DNA of 64,000 nt from Candidatus Rifleibacterium amylolyticum (GTDB lineage Bacteria > Muiribacteriota > Ozemobacteria > Ozemobacterales > Ozemobacteraceae). The DNA is taken from contig JAACJG010000017.1 of the NCBI GenBank assembly GCA_009917695.1, forward strand, positions 62,001-126,000, given 5' to 3'. This document shows, piece by piece, positions 9,350 through 18,097 of this stretch. Under the pieces are notes generated by a model. That model worked only from the letters and a program-made list of their open reading frames with translations, did no database searches and was not told the origin of the DNA. Position 1 is the stretch's first letter. The number at the start of each line of letters is the position of its first letter. A program made the translations under genes and the position numbers.

Positions 9350-10681
9350 TCAGGCGGCCTCGAAGAAAGTGCGGTGCAGCTCTCTGATGCAGGTGTCGGC
9401 CTCGCTGTCATCGACAATGAAGCTGATATTGACCTTGGAAGCACCCTGCGAGATCATCTGCACGTTGATGCCACTGGCACTTAGCACCTCGAAGGTCCGC
9501 TCAAGAATCTCAGATGAACGTCTGACGTTGCCTACCATGGTGACAATGGTTTTACCCTTCTTGATGGTGACGTTGGCAATCTTGTCAAGTGCCGCCTCCA
9601 GGCCTTCCAGGCCGTTCTCCCGGTTGTCGAGCGTCAGCGAGATACTGACTTCGCTGGTTGCCAGCATATCAACCGAGACCTTGTGTTCGTCAAAGATCTG
9701 AAACACCTTGGCCAGAAATCCATATTGGCCAAGCATGCGGGTCGAGACGATATCAACGACTGTGACCTTCTTTTTGAAAGTCAACACGCGCAGCATCTCG
9801 TTCGAATCGTCGAGCATGCTCAAAATAAGAGTTCCCGGGTGGGTCGGATTGTAGGAATTCTTGACCCGCACCGGAATCTTTTTGCACATAGCCGGAATGA
9901 TCGAACGGGGGTGCAGCACCTTGGCGCCGAAATAGGCCAGTTCACTGGCTTCTTCGAACGAGATGTTGCTGACCGGTCGAGCCGTGCTGACAATGCGCGG
10001 GTCAGTGGTCAGAATGCCGTCGACATCCTTCCATACCTGTATTTCTCTGGCACGCAGAGCGGCGCCGAGCACCGAAGCAGTCAGATCACTGCCACCGCGG
10101 CCGAGAGTCGTGATATTGCCATTCTTGTTTTTGGCAATAAACCCGGTAATGATTGGAGTAAAAGCATAATGACTGTTGAGATGGCCAAGAGTTTCATCGA
10201 TTTTTGCGTAAGATTCTTCGAGAATTTCGCCGTTGTTATGATCGTTGTTACTGGTAAAACCGACGTCCCAGGCATCGAAAAACTTTGCTTCGACGCCGAT
10301 GCGATTAAGATAGCCGGCGATCAGGCGCACCGAAAGGCGCTCACCAAAAGACACCAGATAATCTCTGGTGCGCGGTGAGAATTCCTTGATCAACGCTATG
10401 CCGGAAAGCAGGTTCTTGAGCTCATCGAACAGGTCTTTGATGACGTCAGGATTGACTTCGAGCTCTTCAGCGGTTGCGAGGTGCAGCTTGCGGATGTCTT
10501 TGATGCAGACCTTGCCGGCAAGGGCACGATCGACTGCTTCGAGCAGGTTATCGGTCGTGTCCCCCATCGCAGAAGCTACAATCAAAGGCTTCTCGTCGAT
10601 GTGCATCTTTATGATATCGACAACATGCCTGATTCTTTCGGCATTTGCCAGAGAGCTGCCGCCAAACTTCATGATGATCAT
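9350..10681 (-). CDS. lysC: Aspartokinase (monofunctional)
   Basis: A 443-residue kinase. IIMKFGGSSLANAERI is the amino-acid kinase start, GFIAKNKNGNITTLGRGGSD the catalytic loop, and VWKDVDGILTTDPRI the nucleotide site. Two C-terminal ACT domains (VDMLATSEVSISLTLD and INVQMISQGASKVNISFIVD) carry feedback control. It phosphorylates aspartate, the first step to lysine, threonine and methionine. The start ATG has GGAG nine bases upstream and a candidate promoter at 10717-10745. As the first gene of the run, it probably sets flux for asd, lysA and dapL downstream. Which amino acid inhibits it cannot be read from sequence. Confidence 0.95.
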   Translation of the reverse strand: MIIMKFGGSSLANAERIRHVVDIIKMHIDEKPLIVASAMGDTTDNLLEAVDRALAGKVCIKDIRKLHLATAEELEVNPDVIKDLFDELKNLLSGIALIKEFSPRTRDYLVSFGERLSVRLIAGYLNRIGVEAKFFDAWDVGFTSNNDHNNGEILEESYAKIDETLGHLNSHYAFTPIITGFIAKNKNGNITTLGRGGSDLTASVLGAALRAREIQVWKDVDGILTTDPRIVSTARPVSNISFEEASELAYFGAKVLHPRSIIPAMCKKIPVRVKNSYNPTHPGTLILSMLDDSNEMLRVLTFKKKVTVVDIVSTRMLGQYGFLAKVFQIFDEHKVSVDMLATSEVSISLTLDNRENGLEGLEAALDKIANVTIKKGKTIVTMVGNVRRSSEILERTFEVLSASGINVQMISQGASKVNISFIVDDSEADTCIRELHRTFFEAA

Positions 10682-10716
10682 CTGCAGTTACTCCTCACCC
10701 CGGTTTTTAGCAGGCT

Positions 10717-10745
10717 ATGATACCCTTTTTAACCGTCAACCGCAA
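10717..10745 (-). promoter_or_regulatory. Candidate sigma-70 promoter for lysC operon
   Basis: On the minus strand TTGCGG (10745-10740) and TATCAT (10722-10717) are separated by 17 bases. TATCAT matches the -10 consensus at five of six positions, whereas TTGCGG is a weak -35. It lies 35 bases upstream of the lysC ATG, with GGAG between. Confidence 0.45.
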
Positions 10746-10781
10746 GTATCAACCATTATGAAGTGAAAGCGGCCGAGAGGT

Positions 10782-12695
10782 CTATTCGGTTTTCAGGATA
10801 TAGCCTTTGATCACGGCTTCTACATCGGTCAGATCGGCGTCATCGATACCGATGTGGCTTTCGAGCTTTTTCTGAACCGCGACCAGAGAAGCTTCGACAA
10901 ATGCTTCTGCCGGCAGGCGGTAGTTTTTGTTGAGGTCTTCTTCGATCTTTTTGATCTTTTCCTGATAGGCGGCAACACGGGTTTTCACTTCTTCGCTGAC
11001 CATAGAATCGACGATATCACGGCCGGCGGCTTTGAGCTCAAGCTTTACCCGTTCGCGAATCGATTCTTCAAGGCGGTCCTGGATAAGACCGGGGTTGTTG
11101 ATGATATTGTGTGCCTGCTGAAAGGTATCCCAGGCCTTTTTCAGCTCAGGTTGCGAGTCGATTACGCGCATCGCCTGCTCGAAACCGTGCTGCGCGATGA
11201 GATCGCGCATATTGCCGCTGCGCGCGGTGTTGATAAGATCGACGGCCTGCTCGACCTTGCGTCTGGTTTCGGGCGGCAGGCTCTCGATAACAGCTTCTTT
11301 AAGCAGTTCCTGGCGGTTGATCGATTCACCCTTGATCAGGCGCTGCACCAGCGGGTTGTTAAAAACTTTGTCAGGCAGCAGCTTTGAGGCAAGTCGCTCA
11401 GTCAGGCCTTTTCCGGTCGCTTCTTCGAACAGAAAATTCACCGCTTTATATGGATTGCTGCTGTTTTTGACGAGGTCGACGACTTTTTTGAACTTTTCGA
11501 ATTTTTCGACAACTTCATTCACACGGTCAAGTGTGTTGTTGATCCATTTTATCGCCTTGATAAAACCTGAATCTTCTTTGGGCAGTTCGGTCAGAAAATC
11601 GTGCATGAGAAACGTCTCGAGCTCGTTGCGGCGAGCTATGAGAGCTTCGAGTTTTTCGTCTTTGAGACCGACTTCTTCCTGCAGTTTGAGAATCTCGATG
11701 TGCTTGTCCTGCAGGCTCTGGCGCAGATTTTTGCGATTATCCCAGTCTTCTGAGGTGTATTTTTTAGTCATCTCGTCGATTTCAGCCTGGGTGTGGGCAA
11801 TGACTTCACGACAGGTTTTTATCGAAGGATTGCCAAGACGACCGCTATAGCGATGCTGCATGCTCTCATCGGCAAGCGCCGCGTTGATTCTGGCGATTTC
11901 ATTCTGATTGGTCTCGATCAGGCCTTTGAAATGGCCAGTGCTTGTCCAGTTAAAGGCCCGCGAGGTATAGGTGCCTTCTGCCATTCTTTTCGTCATGTCG
12001 GCAATCGACTTTTCCCAGCTTTCCGTTGCCTGCTCTGCGCTCTTTACGTTGTCAGCCGGCGCTTTGCCTTCAGCCACCAGCTTTTTAGTGTCTTCGACTC
12101 TCTTTATCTGCTCCTGCAGTGAATCTCTGGCAGCCTGCAGTTCTTTCGCATGCTCTTCAGTCAGCCGGGTCAGATCACTTTGAGCTTTCGCGATCTGCTC
12201 TTCATATTTTTTTATCTCGTTCGTAGCATACTCTCTGGTAGCAGCAATCTGATCTTCATAATCTTTGATATATCTGATTTTCGCATGTTTCTGCAAAAAA
12301 AAGCCCCATTTGTTTTCTTCCATCTGATACTCGATCAAGCGCTTTTCGGAATTGAGCCGGTCGAGCCTGTCGATCAGGGCGAGGCGCTGTTCAGCACTCA
12401 AGTCGGGTGCGTTTTCGCTTTGTATTTTTTCGATCGAGCTTTCGGTGAGAGTCAGCAGGTCGCGGGCCCAGCTCTTTTTCTGGTCAACCAGCTCTTTGAT
12501 TTCTGTCGAAAGCCGCTTGACTTCTTCTTCGTTACCGGCTTTGCGGGCGGCCTGCATTTTTTGCAAAGCCGTGCGTTCGGCGATATAGACCGAACTGATG
12601 ATGCCTTCCTGCGCGTATGCCGACGTAATCGACAACATCGCTACGACCATAACCAGGCGAACCAGCCATTTTGCTGCAATTATCTGTTTAAACAT
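10782..12695 (-). CDS. Secreted coiled-coil protein of unknown function
   Basis: The start is set at MFKQIIAAKWLVRLV because GGAGAG lies five bases upstream. This gives 637 residues, with a signal peptide ending near SAYAQ-EG. The rest is charged and rich in Glu, Lys and Gln. Long heptad-like segments, for example KRLSTEIKELVDQKKSWARD and KYEEQIAKAQSDLTRLTEEH, predict extended coiled coils to about residue 370. A more globular helical C-terminal part contains WINNTLDRVNEVVEKFEKFK. There are no enzyme motifs. A periplasmic or surface structural role is likely, but I do not recognise the family. It follows no other gene closely and seems to be its own unit. Confidence 0.7.
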   Translation of the reverse strand: MFKQIIAAKWLVRLVMVVAMLSITSAYAQEGIISSVYIAERTALQKMQAARKAGNEEEVKRLSTEIKELVDQKKSWARDLLTLTESSIEKIQSENAPDLSAEQRLALIDRLDRLNSEKRLIEYQMEENKWGFFLQKHAKIRYIKDYEDQIAATREYATNEIKKYEEQIAKAQSDLTRLTEEHAKELQAARDSLQEQIKRVEDTKKLVAEGKAPADNVKSAEQATESWEKSIADMTKRMAEGTYTSRAFNWTSTGHFKGLIETNQNEIARINAALADESMQHRYSGRLGNPSIKTCREVIAHTQAEIDEMTKKYTSEDWDNRKNLRQSLQDKHIEILKLQEEVGLKDEKLEALIARRNELETFLMHDFLTELPKEDSGFIKAIKWINNTLDRVNEVVEKFEKFKKVVDLVKNSSNPYKAVNFLFEEATGKGLTERLASKLLPDKVFNNPLVQRLIKGESINRQELLKEAVIESLPPETRRKVEQAVDLINTARSGNMRDLIAQHGFEQAMRVIDSQPELKKAWDTFQQAHNIINNPGLIQDRLEESIRERVKLELKAAGRDIVDSMVSEEVKTRVAAYQEKIKKIEEDLNKNYRLPAEAFVEASLVAVQKKLESHIGIDDADLTDVEAVIKGYILKTE

Positions 12696-12835
12696 TGCTC
12701 TCTCCATTGCTTTGTCAAGGTGGGTCTAATTTAAAGCCGTATTATATCAGGCAATCAAACTATTGCAACCTTCAATAAAAAAACCGGTGGAATGATGTAT
12801 AATTCAGGATGAGCTGGAGTTTTCTGGAGGGAGTT

Positions 12836-13360
12836 ATGAGGAAAGTTACATTGCTGGTAATATGCCTGTGGCTGGGCTGTGCTGCCATGCTGGCTGCACA
12901 GAGCGAGGCGACAACGACTGACATTCTGTTTGCGAGATACTATGTTAACTTGGCGGAAGGTCTTGATTTCAAAGGGATCACAGTTAACTCAGCCGGGCAG
13001 GTTCATCTGTTTGACTATGGATACAATGGGCGGATGCCGGAACTCGATCGCAATGCACTGACGTCAGATCAGCTCAAAACTCTTTATGAGCCGGGAAAGA
13101 AGCTGATTGCGAAGGTTGCACCCGATAAGCTGCAGCAGATGATCGCTCTCGTTCCTGCTGTCGCTGTTGCAAGTATTTCTGAACGCGTGCACGAAGCCTG
13201 CGATATGGGGGCTTATAAAAGCGTAGCATATCTGCTGGATGCTCAGACAACGCTTTACAAAGAGATAAATCTTAAAACGAAGGGCGACTGGAGTTCGTAC
13301 AATCTGGCGCCGGAAGCCGCTGAAATCGTCGAATGGCTGAACAGCCTCAAAGAAAATTAG
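12836..13360 (+). CDS. Small secreted protein, first gene of a three-gene envelope operon
   Basis: The start is at MRKVTLLVICLWLGC, where GGAGGGAG sits four bases upstream; an upstream in-frame start at 12809 lacks this. The protein has 174 residues, a signal peptide ending around AMLAAQ, and no clear lipobox although a Cys lies in the hydrophobic core. The mature part has ILFARYYVNLAEGLDFKGIT and later helices with ACDMGAYKSVAYLLDAQ. A TATAAT sequence at 12798-12803 may be its -10, without a convincing -35 at normal spacing. Function is unknown. The next gene starts 13 bases downstream. Confidence 0.65.
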   Translation: MRKVTLLVICLWLGCAAMLAAQSEATTTDILFARYYVNLAEGLDFKGITVNSAGQVHLFDYGYNGRMPELDRNALTSDQLKTLYEPGKKLIAKVAPDKLQQMIALVPAVAVASISERVHEACDMGAYKSVAYLLDAQTTLYKEINLKTKGDWSSYNLAPEAAEIVEWLNSLKEN

Positions 13361-13373
13361 GAAGACGCGGATT

Positions 13374-13880
13374 ATGCAAAGTTTTGTTGGCTTATACGGC
13401 AATCGTAACCGTCTGCAGGTATGGTTTTCGCTGATTGTCTTCACGCTCTGCGCCTGGTGGACCCTCAACCCCAGATCTTTTCATCTGCTCGACGGCACCA
13501 GCATAACTCTGACACTGATGTTTGGCGCTCTTTTCGACTTTCGCTTTCCGTTCAATGCAGCATCGGCATGGCCCGAAGCTGTTTTCCTGATGATTACAGT
13601 ATCCATACCATTTTTGCTGCATGTTCATTTTCTCAGAAACAGCCTGAAATACATGTCGGCGCTGAATCTTTTCTGGTTTGCCTATGCTGCGCAGAACTGC
13701 TTCAGACTGCTCGACGCCAAAATCTATCGCTGGCCGGCAACCTTGTTTTTTGTACTGAGCCTTACTCTGACTGTCGTTGCTTTGCTTAAATGCCTGCAAA
13801 ATTCAGAAACCAGATTCGAAGACGGCTTCAAAGACGAAATCGATGAGTTCGAACGTGGCGAAAACGAGGAAAGCTTATGA
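13374..13880 (+). CDS. Integral membrane protein of unknown function
   Basis: A 168-residue protein with about four hydrophobic segments: VWFSLIVFTLCAWWTL, LTLMFGALFDFRF, AVFLMITVSIPFLLHVHFL and TLFFVLSLTLTVVALLKCL. A short acidic cytoplasmic-looking tail (DEIDEFERGENEE) follows. The stop overlaps the next ATG as ATGA, so the two membrane proteins are translationally coupled and may form a complex. No family is recognised. Confidence 0.65.
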   Translation: MQSFVGLYGNRNRLQVWFSLIVFTLCAWWTLNPRSFHLLDGTSITLTLMFGALFDFRFPFNAASAWPEAVFLMITVSIPFLLHVHFLRNSLKYMSALNLFWFAYAAQNCFRLLDAKIYRWPATLFFVLSLTLTVVALLKCLQNSETRFEDGFKDEIDEFERGENEESL

Positions 13881-14404
13881 AATCAGCGCGATTCAGCCAT
13901 AAACAGCTATTGCGAAGTCTGCCACCGTTAACACTGCTGATGATAATGATTTTGCTGCCGGCCGGGTTATGGGCACTGATCGGGTTCGGCCCGGAATATG
14001 CAACTTTCAGAGTCATCGATGCCGTGCAGTATCAGCAGACCGGGCTGCTGTCTCTCGACATCGAGATCATAACGCCCGGCCCCGATCTGACTCCTCATAT
14101 CATGATGCCCGGCCGTCGCTTCAACCTCGAACTGGCAGCGCCGCAGCATCTCGAACTCAAAATCGGGCAAAAGCTGCGCGGCAGTTTTTCGGGTGCGATC
14201 AAAGATCTGCAAAATGGTCAGATAATGATGCACTTAGACCCGGCTTCACTCAAAATTATTGAAGAACCCGCCGACAGCGTCTCCATATCTTATTCATACT
14301 GGGAGCCAGTGTTCGAATATCTGCAGCATCTCAAAACAGCTTTCATCGTTTTCTGGTGGCTGATCGCCAGCCTTCTGATCTATCGTCATGGTGAACAGTC
14401 TTAG
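13877..14404 (+). CDS. Membrane-anchored protein of unknown function
   Basis: A 175-residue protein with an N-terminal hydrophobic segment (LTLLMIMILLPAGLWALIGF), a beta-rich middle of about 100 residues and a C-terminal hydrophobic segment (TAFIVFWWLIASLLIY). The middle part would therefore face the periplasm. It overlaps the preceding membrane protein. Its TAG stop is directly continuous with a degenerate copy of the TAGTCCTCTGTCACA element end, so the last codons may have been set by that insertion. No family is recognised. Confidence 0.65.
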   Translation: MKSARFSHKQLLRSLPPLTLLMIMILLPAGLWALIGFGPEYATFRVIDAVQYQQTGLLSLDIEIITPGPDLTPHIMMPGRRFNLELAAPQHLELKIGQKLRGSFSGAIKDLQNGQIMMHLDPASLKIIEEPADSVSISYSYWEPVFEYLQHLKTAFIVFWWLIASLLIYRHGEQS

Positions 14405-14561
14405 TTCTGTGACAAACTGATTGTATAGAATGTTTACATTTTACTGCTAACTCGGGCTCTCGGCAGAGTTAGGCAGCTCTTACGGCTTCAGCCGTAAGAG
14501 CTGCGGATCCCTTTAGGGACTCAACGCTACAACTCTCGCCAGACGAGAGCGATGGTGACTA
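14402..14561 (+). mobile_element. Partial copy (C) of the TA-flanked inverted-repeat element
   Basis: TAGTTCTGTGACA at 14402 resembles the element end TAGTCCTCTGTCACA with a two-base deletion and one change. From about 14447 the sequence follows element B at 63.6 kb in the same orientation: CGGGCTCTCGGC, GTTAGGCAGCTCTTACGGC, a TTACGGC-TTCA-GCCGTAA hairpin, then CGCTACAACTCTCGCC. It is cut off at 14561, where full element A begins in the opposite orientation, so A probably inserted into this older copy. Confidence 0.6.
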
Positions 14562-14951
14562 GTCCTCTGTCACATTTGAATTGTGGGGTCGGTTTTTATA
14601 CAAAAGCGCGTTGATTTTTGTTAAGCCAAAAGCTTCGGCCATCAGACGGGATGCTTTTTCTCCAGCGATTCGCTTCGCTCACAAGCTTACGAAAAAGCAA
14701 ACCCGTCTTCAGGCCTCGCGACAAGGTTCAATGCTCGTTTATATAAGAATTCACGCTTGGTAAAAAATCATACAAGGGCGCAGGCGTGCTTCTCATTAGC
14801 GAAATTTCGAGCCAGGCAATTTTGATGCAGAGCCATAGCTATCAATATAGACTCTCGACTGGCGAGAGTGGAGCGAATGAGATCACGCCGAGAGACCGGC
14901 ATAAGCGGAGACTCTAAGATTTAATTCTTAAACTCTTATGTGACAGAGGAC
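14562..14951 (-). mobile_element. MITE-like element A with terminal inverted repeats and TA flanks
   Basis: The 390-base element is bounded by GTCCTCTGTCACA and its exact inverse TGTGACAGAGGAC, with TA immediately outside each end. It aligns in reverse orientation with element B (63586-63880) over both ends, over GGGCGCAGGCG, and over GAGCCAGGCAA then GCAGAGCCATAGCTAT. It carries about 170 extra bases near the left (14590-14775) and lacks about 50 bases found in B. There is no transposase frame; a 60-codon frame inside has no ribosome site. A TA target duplication suggests mobilisation by an IS630/Tc1-mariner-type transposase (inference). The right end supplies the G of the TAG stop of the PhnD-like gene. 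Confidence 0.75.
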
Positions 14952-16030
14952 TAGTTCTGGGGTTTGAGGGATTCGATGTAGTGCATGACAGCCAGAACCG
15001 AGTCGAATTCTTCGTCGTAAGCCGGCAAAAAGGTCGGCGACCCTGGCAGAGCCTCGGGTTTAACCTTTAACAGAGCTTCGAGGAACTTTTCGCGCAGATT
15101 GATCGGGCAGTCCTGACGGCAGACGATGACATCCGAAGGTATTTCGTTAGTTTTGCCAAGAATGATTATGCGTTCGAGCTGGGCTTTGCTGAGCTTTTTC
15201 AGAGTTTCTTCGAGACAGACGCCCGAATCGACCTTGCCTTCGAACACAGCGCGCAGCACGTTGTCGTGGTTTTTCAAAAAATAGACTTTTGAATGCTTGT
15301 GTGGGTCAACGCCAATCTCTTTGAGCAGATAGAGGGGGTAGATGTAACCACTGGCCGACTCAGGGTCTACGAATGCAATCGAGCTGCCCTTGATGTCTTC
15401 GAGGCCCTGCACCTTGCCTTTGGCAGGCGCGATAAAAACACCGCGATAGGCGGTGGCCTCACCAAACTTGGCTTTAGCAACCGGCATCAGGTGATCCTGG
15501 TCGCGCCGGTTCAGATAGGCAGTCGGACCGACCCAGGCGAAGTCGATGTTACCACGGGCAAGCGCATCGAGAATGCTGGCGTAGCTGTTGCGGTTCGACA
15601 CCAGACGAACCTCTTTGGCGCCTGTCTCCTTTTGGAGAAAACGCAGCAGCGGCACGGCCTGCGTCATCATGTCGCGCATGCTCAGATAGGGGATGCGGCC
15701 GAAACGGATGCTTTTTTCTTCGAGTTTGATTGGCTCTCCAGCCGGCAGAGCGGGCGGACGCGGAGCGGCAGCAGGCTGCTGGTAGCTGTCGCCGGCGTCG
15801 GCGCTTTCCCCGCTGTCTGACTGGTAATCGTCGCCAGGGTAATCAGAAAAATCGTATTCAACGTCGTCTTCGTAGTAGCCACCGCGAAAAAAGTCCTGCT
15901 CTTCTTCGTAGTTGGGGTAATCATCGCTGTAAAAGTCGGAGGCGTCCTGAGCGACAACGGCTGAGAACGGCAACAACAGGCTCGCACACATAAAGACGAG
16001 AAGCAGGCTGATTCTGAAAGCAAATTTCAT
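14951..16030 (-). CDS. PhnD-like periplasmic phosphate/phosphonate-type binding protein
   Basis: The start is at MKFAFRISLLLVFMC (GGAG nine bases upstream; 359 residues), with a signal peptide cut near AVVAQ-DA. An unusual acidic tyrosine-rich linker (residues about 30-90: DFYSDDYPNYEEEQDFF and similar) precedes a substrate-binding domain. That domain contains GRIPYLSMRDMMTQAVPLLR, NIDFAWVGPTAYL, DPESASGYIYPLYLL, KVDSGVCLEETL and SDVIVCRQDCP, the PhnD/PtxB family layout. No permease or ATPase is adjacent, so it may serve as a sensor or act with a distant transporter. The stop codon is formed by the end of element A. Confidence 0.82.
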   Translation of the reverse strand: MKFAFRISLLLVFMCASLLLPFSAVVAQDASDFYSDDYPNYEEEQDFFRGGYYEDDVEYDFSDYPGDDYQSDSGESADAGDSYQQPAAAPRPPALPAGEPIKLEEKSIRFGRIPYLSMRDMMTQAVPLLRFLQKETGAKEVRLVSNRNSYASILDALARGNIDFAWVGPTAYLNRRDQDHLMPVAKAKFGEATAYRGVFIAPAKGKVQGLEDIKGSSIAFVDPESASGYIYPLYLLKEIGVDPHKHSKVYFLKNHDNVLRAVFEGKVDSGVCLEETLKKLSKAQLERIIILGKTNEIPSDVIVCRQDCPINLREKFLEALLKVKPEALPGSPTFLPAYDEEFDSVLAVMHYIESLKPQN

Positions 16031-16103
16031 AAGTATTGTCTCCTGGCAGATAAGCACGAAACTTATTCTGCGATTAATATCTATTTTTTTCGGCGCGGAC
16101 TGA

Positions 16104-16181
16104 ATTATAACTCATCTGCGCAAAATTTGCTGCATGGTCGTGCAGATTTTGCGAGCGCAGTCGCCGAGATTTGAGTATAAT
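16104..16181. promoter_or_regulatory. Divergent promoter region with central palindrome
   Basis: Between the divergent PhnD-like and PilT-like genes there is a minus-strand TATAAT (16109-16104) and a plus-strand TATAAT (16176-16181). Between them lies an imperfect inverted repeat, CGCAAAATTTGCTGCA (16119-16134) and TGCAGATTTTGCG (16141-16153). The position suggests an operator controlling both directions. Neither side shows a strong -35. Confidence 0.4.
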
Positions 16182-16219
16182 TCGTTCGATATCAGAAGAT
16201 TAAAAGGCGGGAAGATTTT

Positions 16220-18034
16220 ATGCGAGTACTCGAGCGCTCACCCGAGGTTCTCAGCGAGGCTTACAAAGCATTTGACACCAACCCATTTTTTGAGCCACTA
16301 AGCGATGCTCAACGCGACCTGGTTATTGAAAAGGCCGGCACCATCGAAGCTTACACTGATGGCGAATTCATTCTCAAAACCAGTGACCCGGCGGATTTTC
16401 TTTTTGTGATCATTTCCGGGCAGGTAGCGGTTGTAGTTGGCGAAGGTGAGGACCAGATGGAACTTACCTGCCTCGAGCGCTCTCAGATGGTTGGCGAAAT
16501 GGCAGTCATTCTCGAAGAAAAGCGCACGGCCTCATGCATTGCCCGCGGCGAAACGGTTATTCTAAAACTGGCGCGCGAGGTGTTTCGCAAGGTGCTGACA
16601 GCGGTGCCTGAGGCTGGTATGTCGATGATGCGCATGCTGGCCGAACGCCTAAAAAAGACATCGAGACCGCCGGTACATCGTGATTTCAAAGGCGACGCTG
16701 CGGTTCCGCCAGTTGAAGTGCTGCGCCTTATTCCCATCGGATTTATGCAGCGCCATCGCGTCGTGCCGGTGCGAAAGCAGGAAAACAAGCTGCTGCTCGG
16801 CTATTGCGACCGCATGGACGACAATCTGCTTGCCTCGGCTGCGCAACTCTTGCCAAGCATGAAAATAGAACCGGTAGCTATCGAAGCCGCCTATTTCGAA
16901 AAAATCATGCAGAGCTACGGCGGTGATGCCGCGGCCGAACCAGCGGCAATTGGCGGTTCCGGTGCACAGCATATCGACGATCTGCTCAAACGCCTGGTCG
17001 CAGAGGGCGGTTCGGATCTACATCTTTCTGCCGGACAGGTTCCGCGCTGGCGTATTGATGGCAGAATTCTACCCATCGCCGGTTTTCTCAAGCTGGCACC
17101 AAATGAGGTGTTTAAGCTGGTAGCGCCGATAATGCGTCCCGAGTCGGTAGAAAAATTCAACAAAAGCGGCGACGAAGACTTTGCTTACGCGATGGACAAG
17201 CACTCGCGCTTCCGCATCAATCTGCTACGCGATTCTAACGGTGTCAGCGCGGTTTTTCGTCATATTCCGAATACCATATTCACTCTTGAAGAACTTGGAA
17301 TGCCTGATGTTCTACGGCGCTGGGCCGAGTCGCCCAAAGGCCTCGTTCTGGTTACCGGCCCGACCGGCAGCGGCAAGAGCACTACTCTGGCTGCGATGGT
17401 CGATCATATCAACCGCACTCAGGAATGCCATATCCTGACCATCGAAGACCCGGTCGAATTCGTGCATCAAAGCCGAAAATCGCTGGTCAACCAACGCGAG
17501 GTCGGCGTACACACAGAATCGTTCTCGCGAGCCCTGCGGGCGGCATTGCGCGAAGATCCTGACGTAGTGCTGGTCGGTGAAATGCGTGATCTGGAAACCA
17601 TCTCGATGGCACTGGAAACAGCCAATACCGGACATCTGGTACTGGCCACTCTTCATACTTCTACAGCGATCAGCACAATAAGCCGCATTGTCGATCAGTT
17701 CCCGGCCGAGGCGCAGGAACAGATCAGAACCGGTCTGGCTGACAACCTGCTCGGCGTCTGCTGTCAGACGCTCTGTCGCAAGATCGGTGGCGGGCGCGTT
17801 CCGGCACTCGAAATTCTGGTAATGGATTACGCAATGGGCAACATGATCCGCGAAGGTCGCACTCACATGCTGCTTACCGCCATGACCACCGGCCAGAGTC
17901 GCGGCAACCGTCTGCTCAACGATGACCTCGCCAGACTTGTACAGTCAGGCAAGATTACCAAAGAAGAGGCACTCAGCAACGCCGTCGATCACGCCGACAT
18001 GGCGCGCCGGCTTGGCATGGGTAAAGCAAACTGA
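16220..18034 (+). CDS. PilT-like ATPase fused to cyclic-nucleotide-binding and MshEN-like domains
   Basis: A 604-residue protein with three parts. Residues about 20-145 form a cNMP/Crp-type sensor (DGEFILKTSDPADFLFVIIS, then GQVAVVVGEG and ERSQMVGEMAVI). Residues about 155-235 resemble the GspE/MshE N-terminal domain (IPIGFMQRHRVVPVRKQENK). The rest is a PilT-type secretion ATPase: GGSDLHLSAGQVPRWRIDG, Walker A GPTGSGKST near 380, EDPVEF Asp box, LVGEMRDLETI Walker B and LATLHTSTA. PilT proteins drive pilus retraction. Most PilT lack an N-terminal sensor, so nucleotide control of twitching or uptake is suggested (inference). The gene is divergent from the PhnD-like gene. Confidence 0.88.
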   Translation: MRVLERSPEVLSEAYKAFDTNPFFEPLSDAQRDLVIEKAGTIEAYTDGEFILKTSDPADFLFVIISGQVAVVVGEGEDQMELTCLERSQMVGEMAVILEEKRTASCIARGETVILKLAREVFRKVLTAVPEAGMSMMRMLAERLKKTSRPPVHRDFKGDAAVPPVEVLRLIPIGFMQRHRVVPVRKQENKLLLGYCDRMDDNLLASAAQLLPSMKIEPVAIEAAYFEKIMQSYGGDAAAEPAAIGGSGAQHIDDLLKRLVAEGGSDLHLSAGQVPRWRIDGRILPIAGFLKLAPNEVFKLVAPIMRPESVEKFNKSGDEDFAYAMDKHSRFRINLLRDSNGVSAVFRHIPNTIFTLEELGMPDVLRRWAESPKGLVLVTGPTGSGKSTTLAAMVDHINRTQECHILTIEDPVEFVHQSRKSLVNQREVGVHTESFSRALRAALREDPDVVLVGEMRDLETISMALETANTGHLVLATLHTSTAISTISRIVDQFPAEAQEQIRTGLADNLLGVCCQTLCRKIGGGRVPALEILVMDYAMGNMIREGRTHMLLTAMTTGQSRGNRLLNDDLARLVQSGKITKEEALSNAVDHADMARRLGMGKAN

Positions 18035-18063
18035 TTGTCGTCAATCGGCCAACGTGATAAAAT
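18035..18063 (+). promoter_or_regulatory. Candidate sigma-70 promoter
   Basis: TTGTCG (18035-18040) and TAAAAT (18058-18063) are separated by 17 bases, matching consensus at four and five positions. They lie just after the PilT-like stop and 35 bases before the ATG at 18098. Confidence 0.5.
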
Positions 18064-18097
18064 GTTTATATGAGCTTTAACGAAAGGGCGCTGATGT

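Noticed and set aside
9208-9444. 78-codon minus-strand frame between asd and lysC
   Set aside because: Mostly the translated GATTACG hairpin repeat plus an out-of-frame piece of lysC.
14581-14763. 60-codon frame inside the inverted-repeat element
   Set aside because: No ribosome binding site, no recognisable motif, and it lies in the part that differs between element copies.
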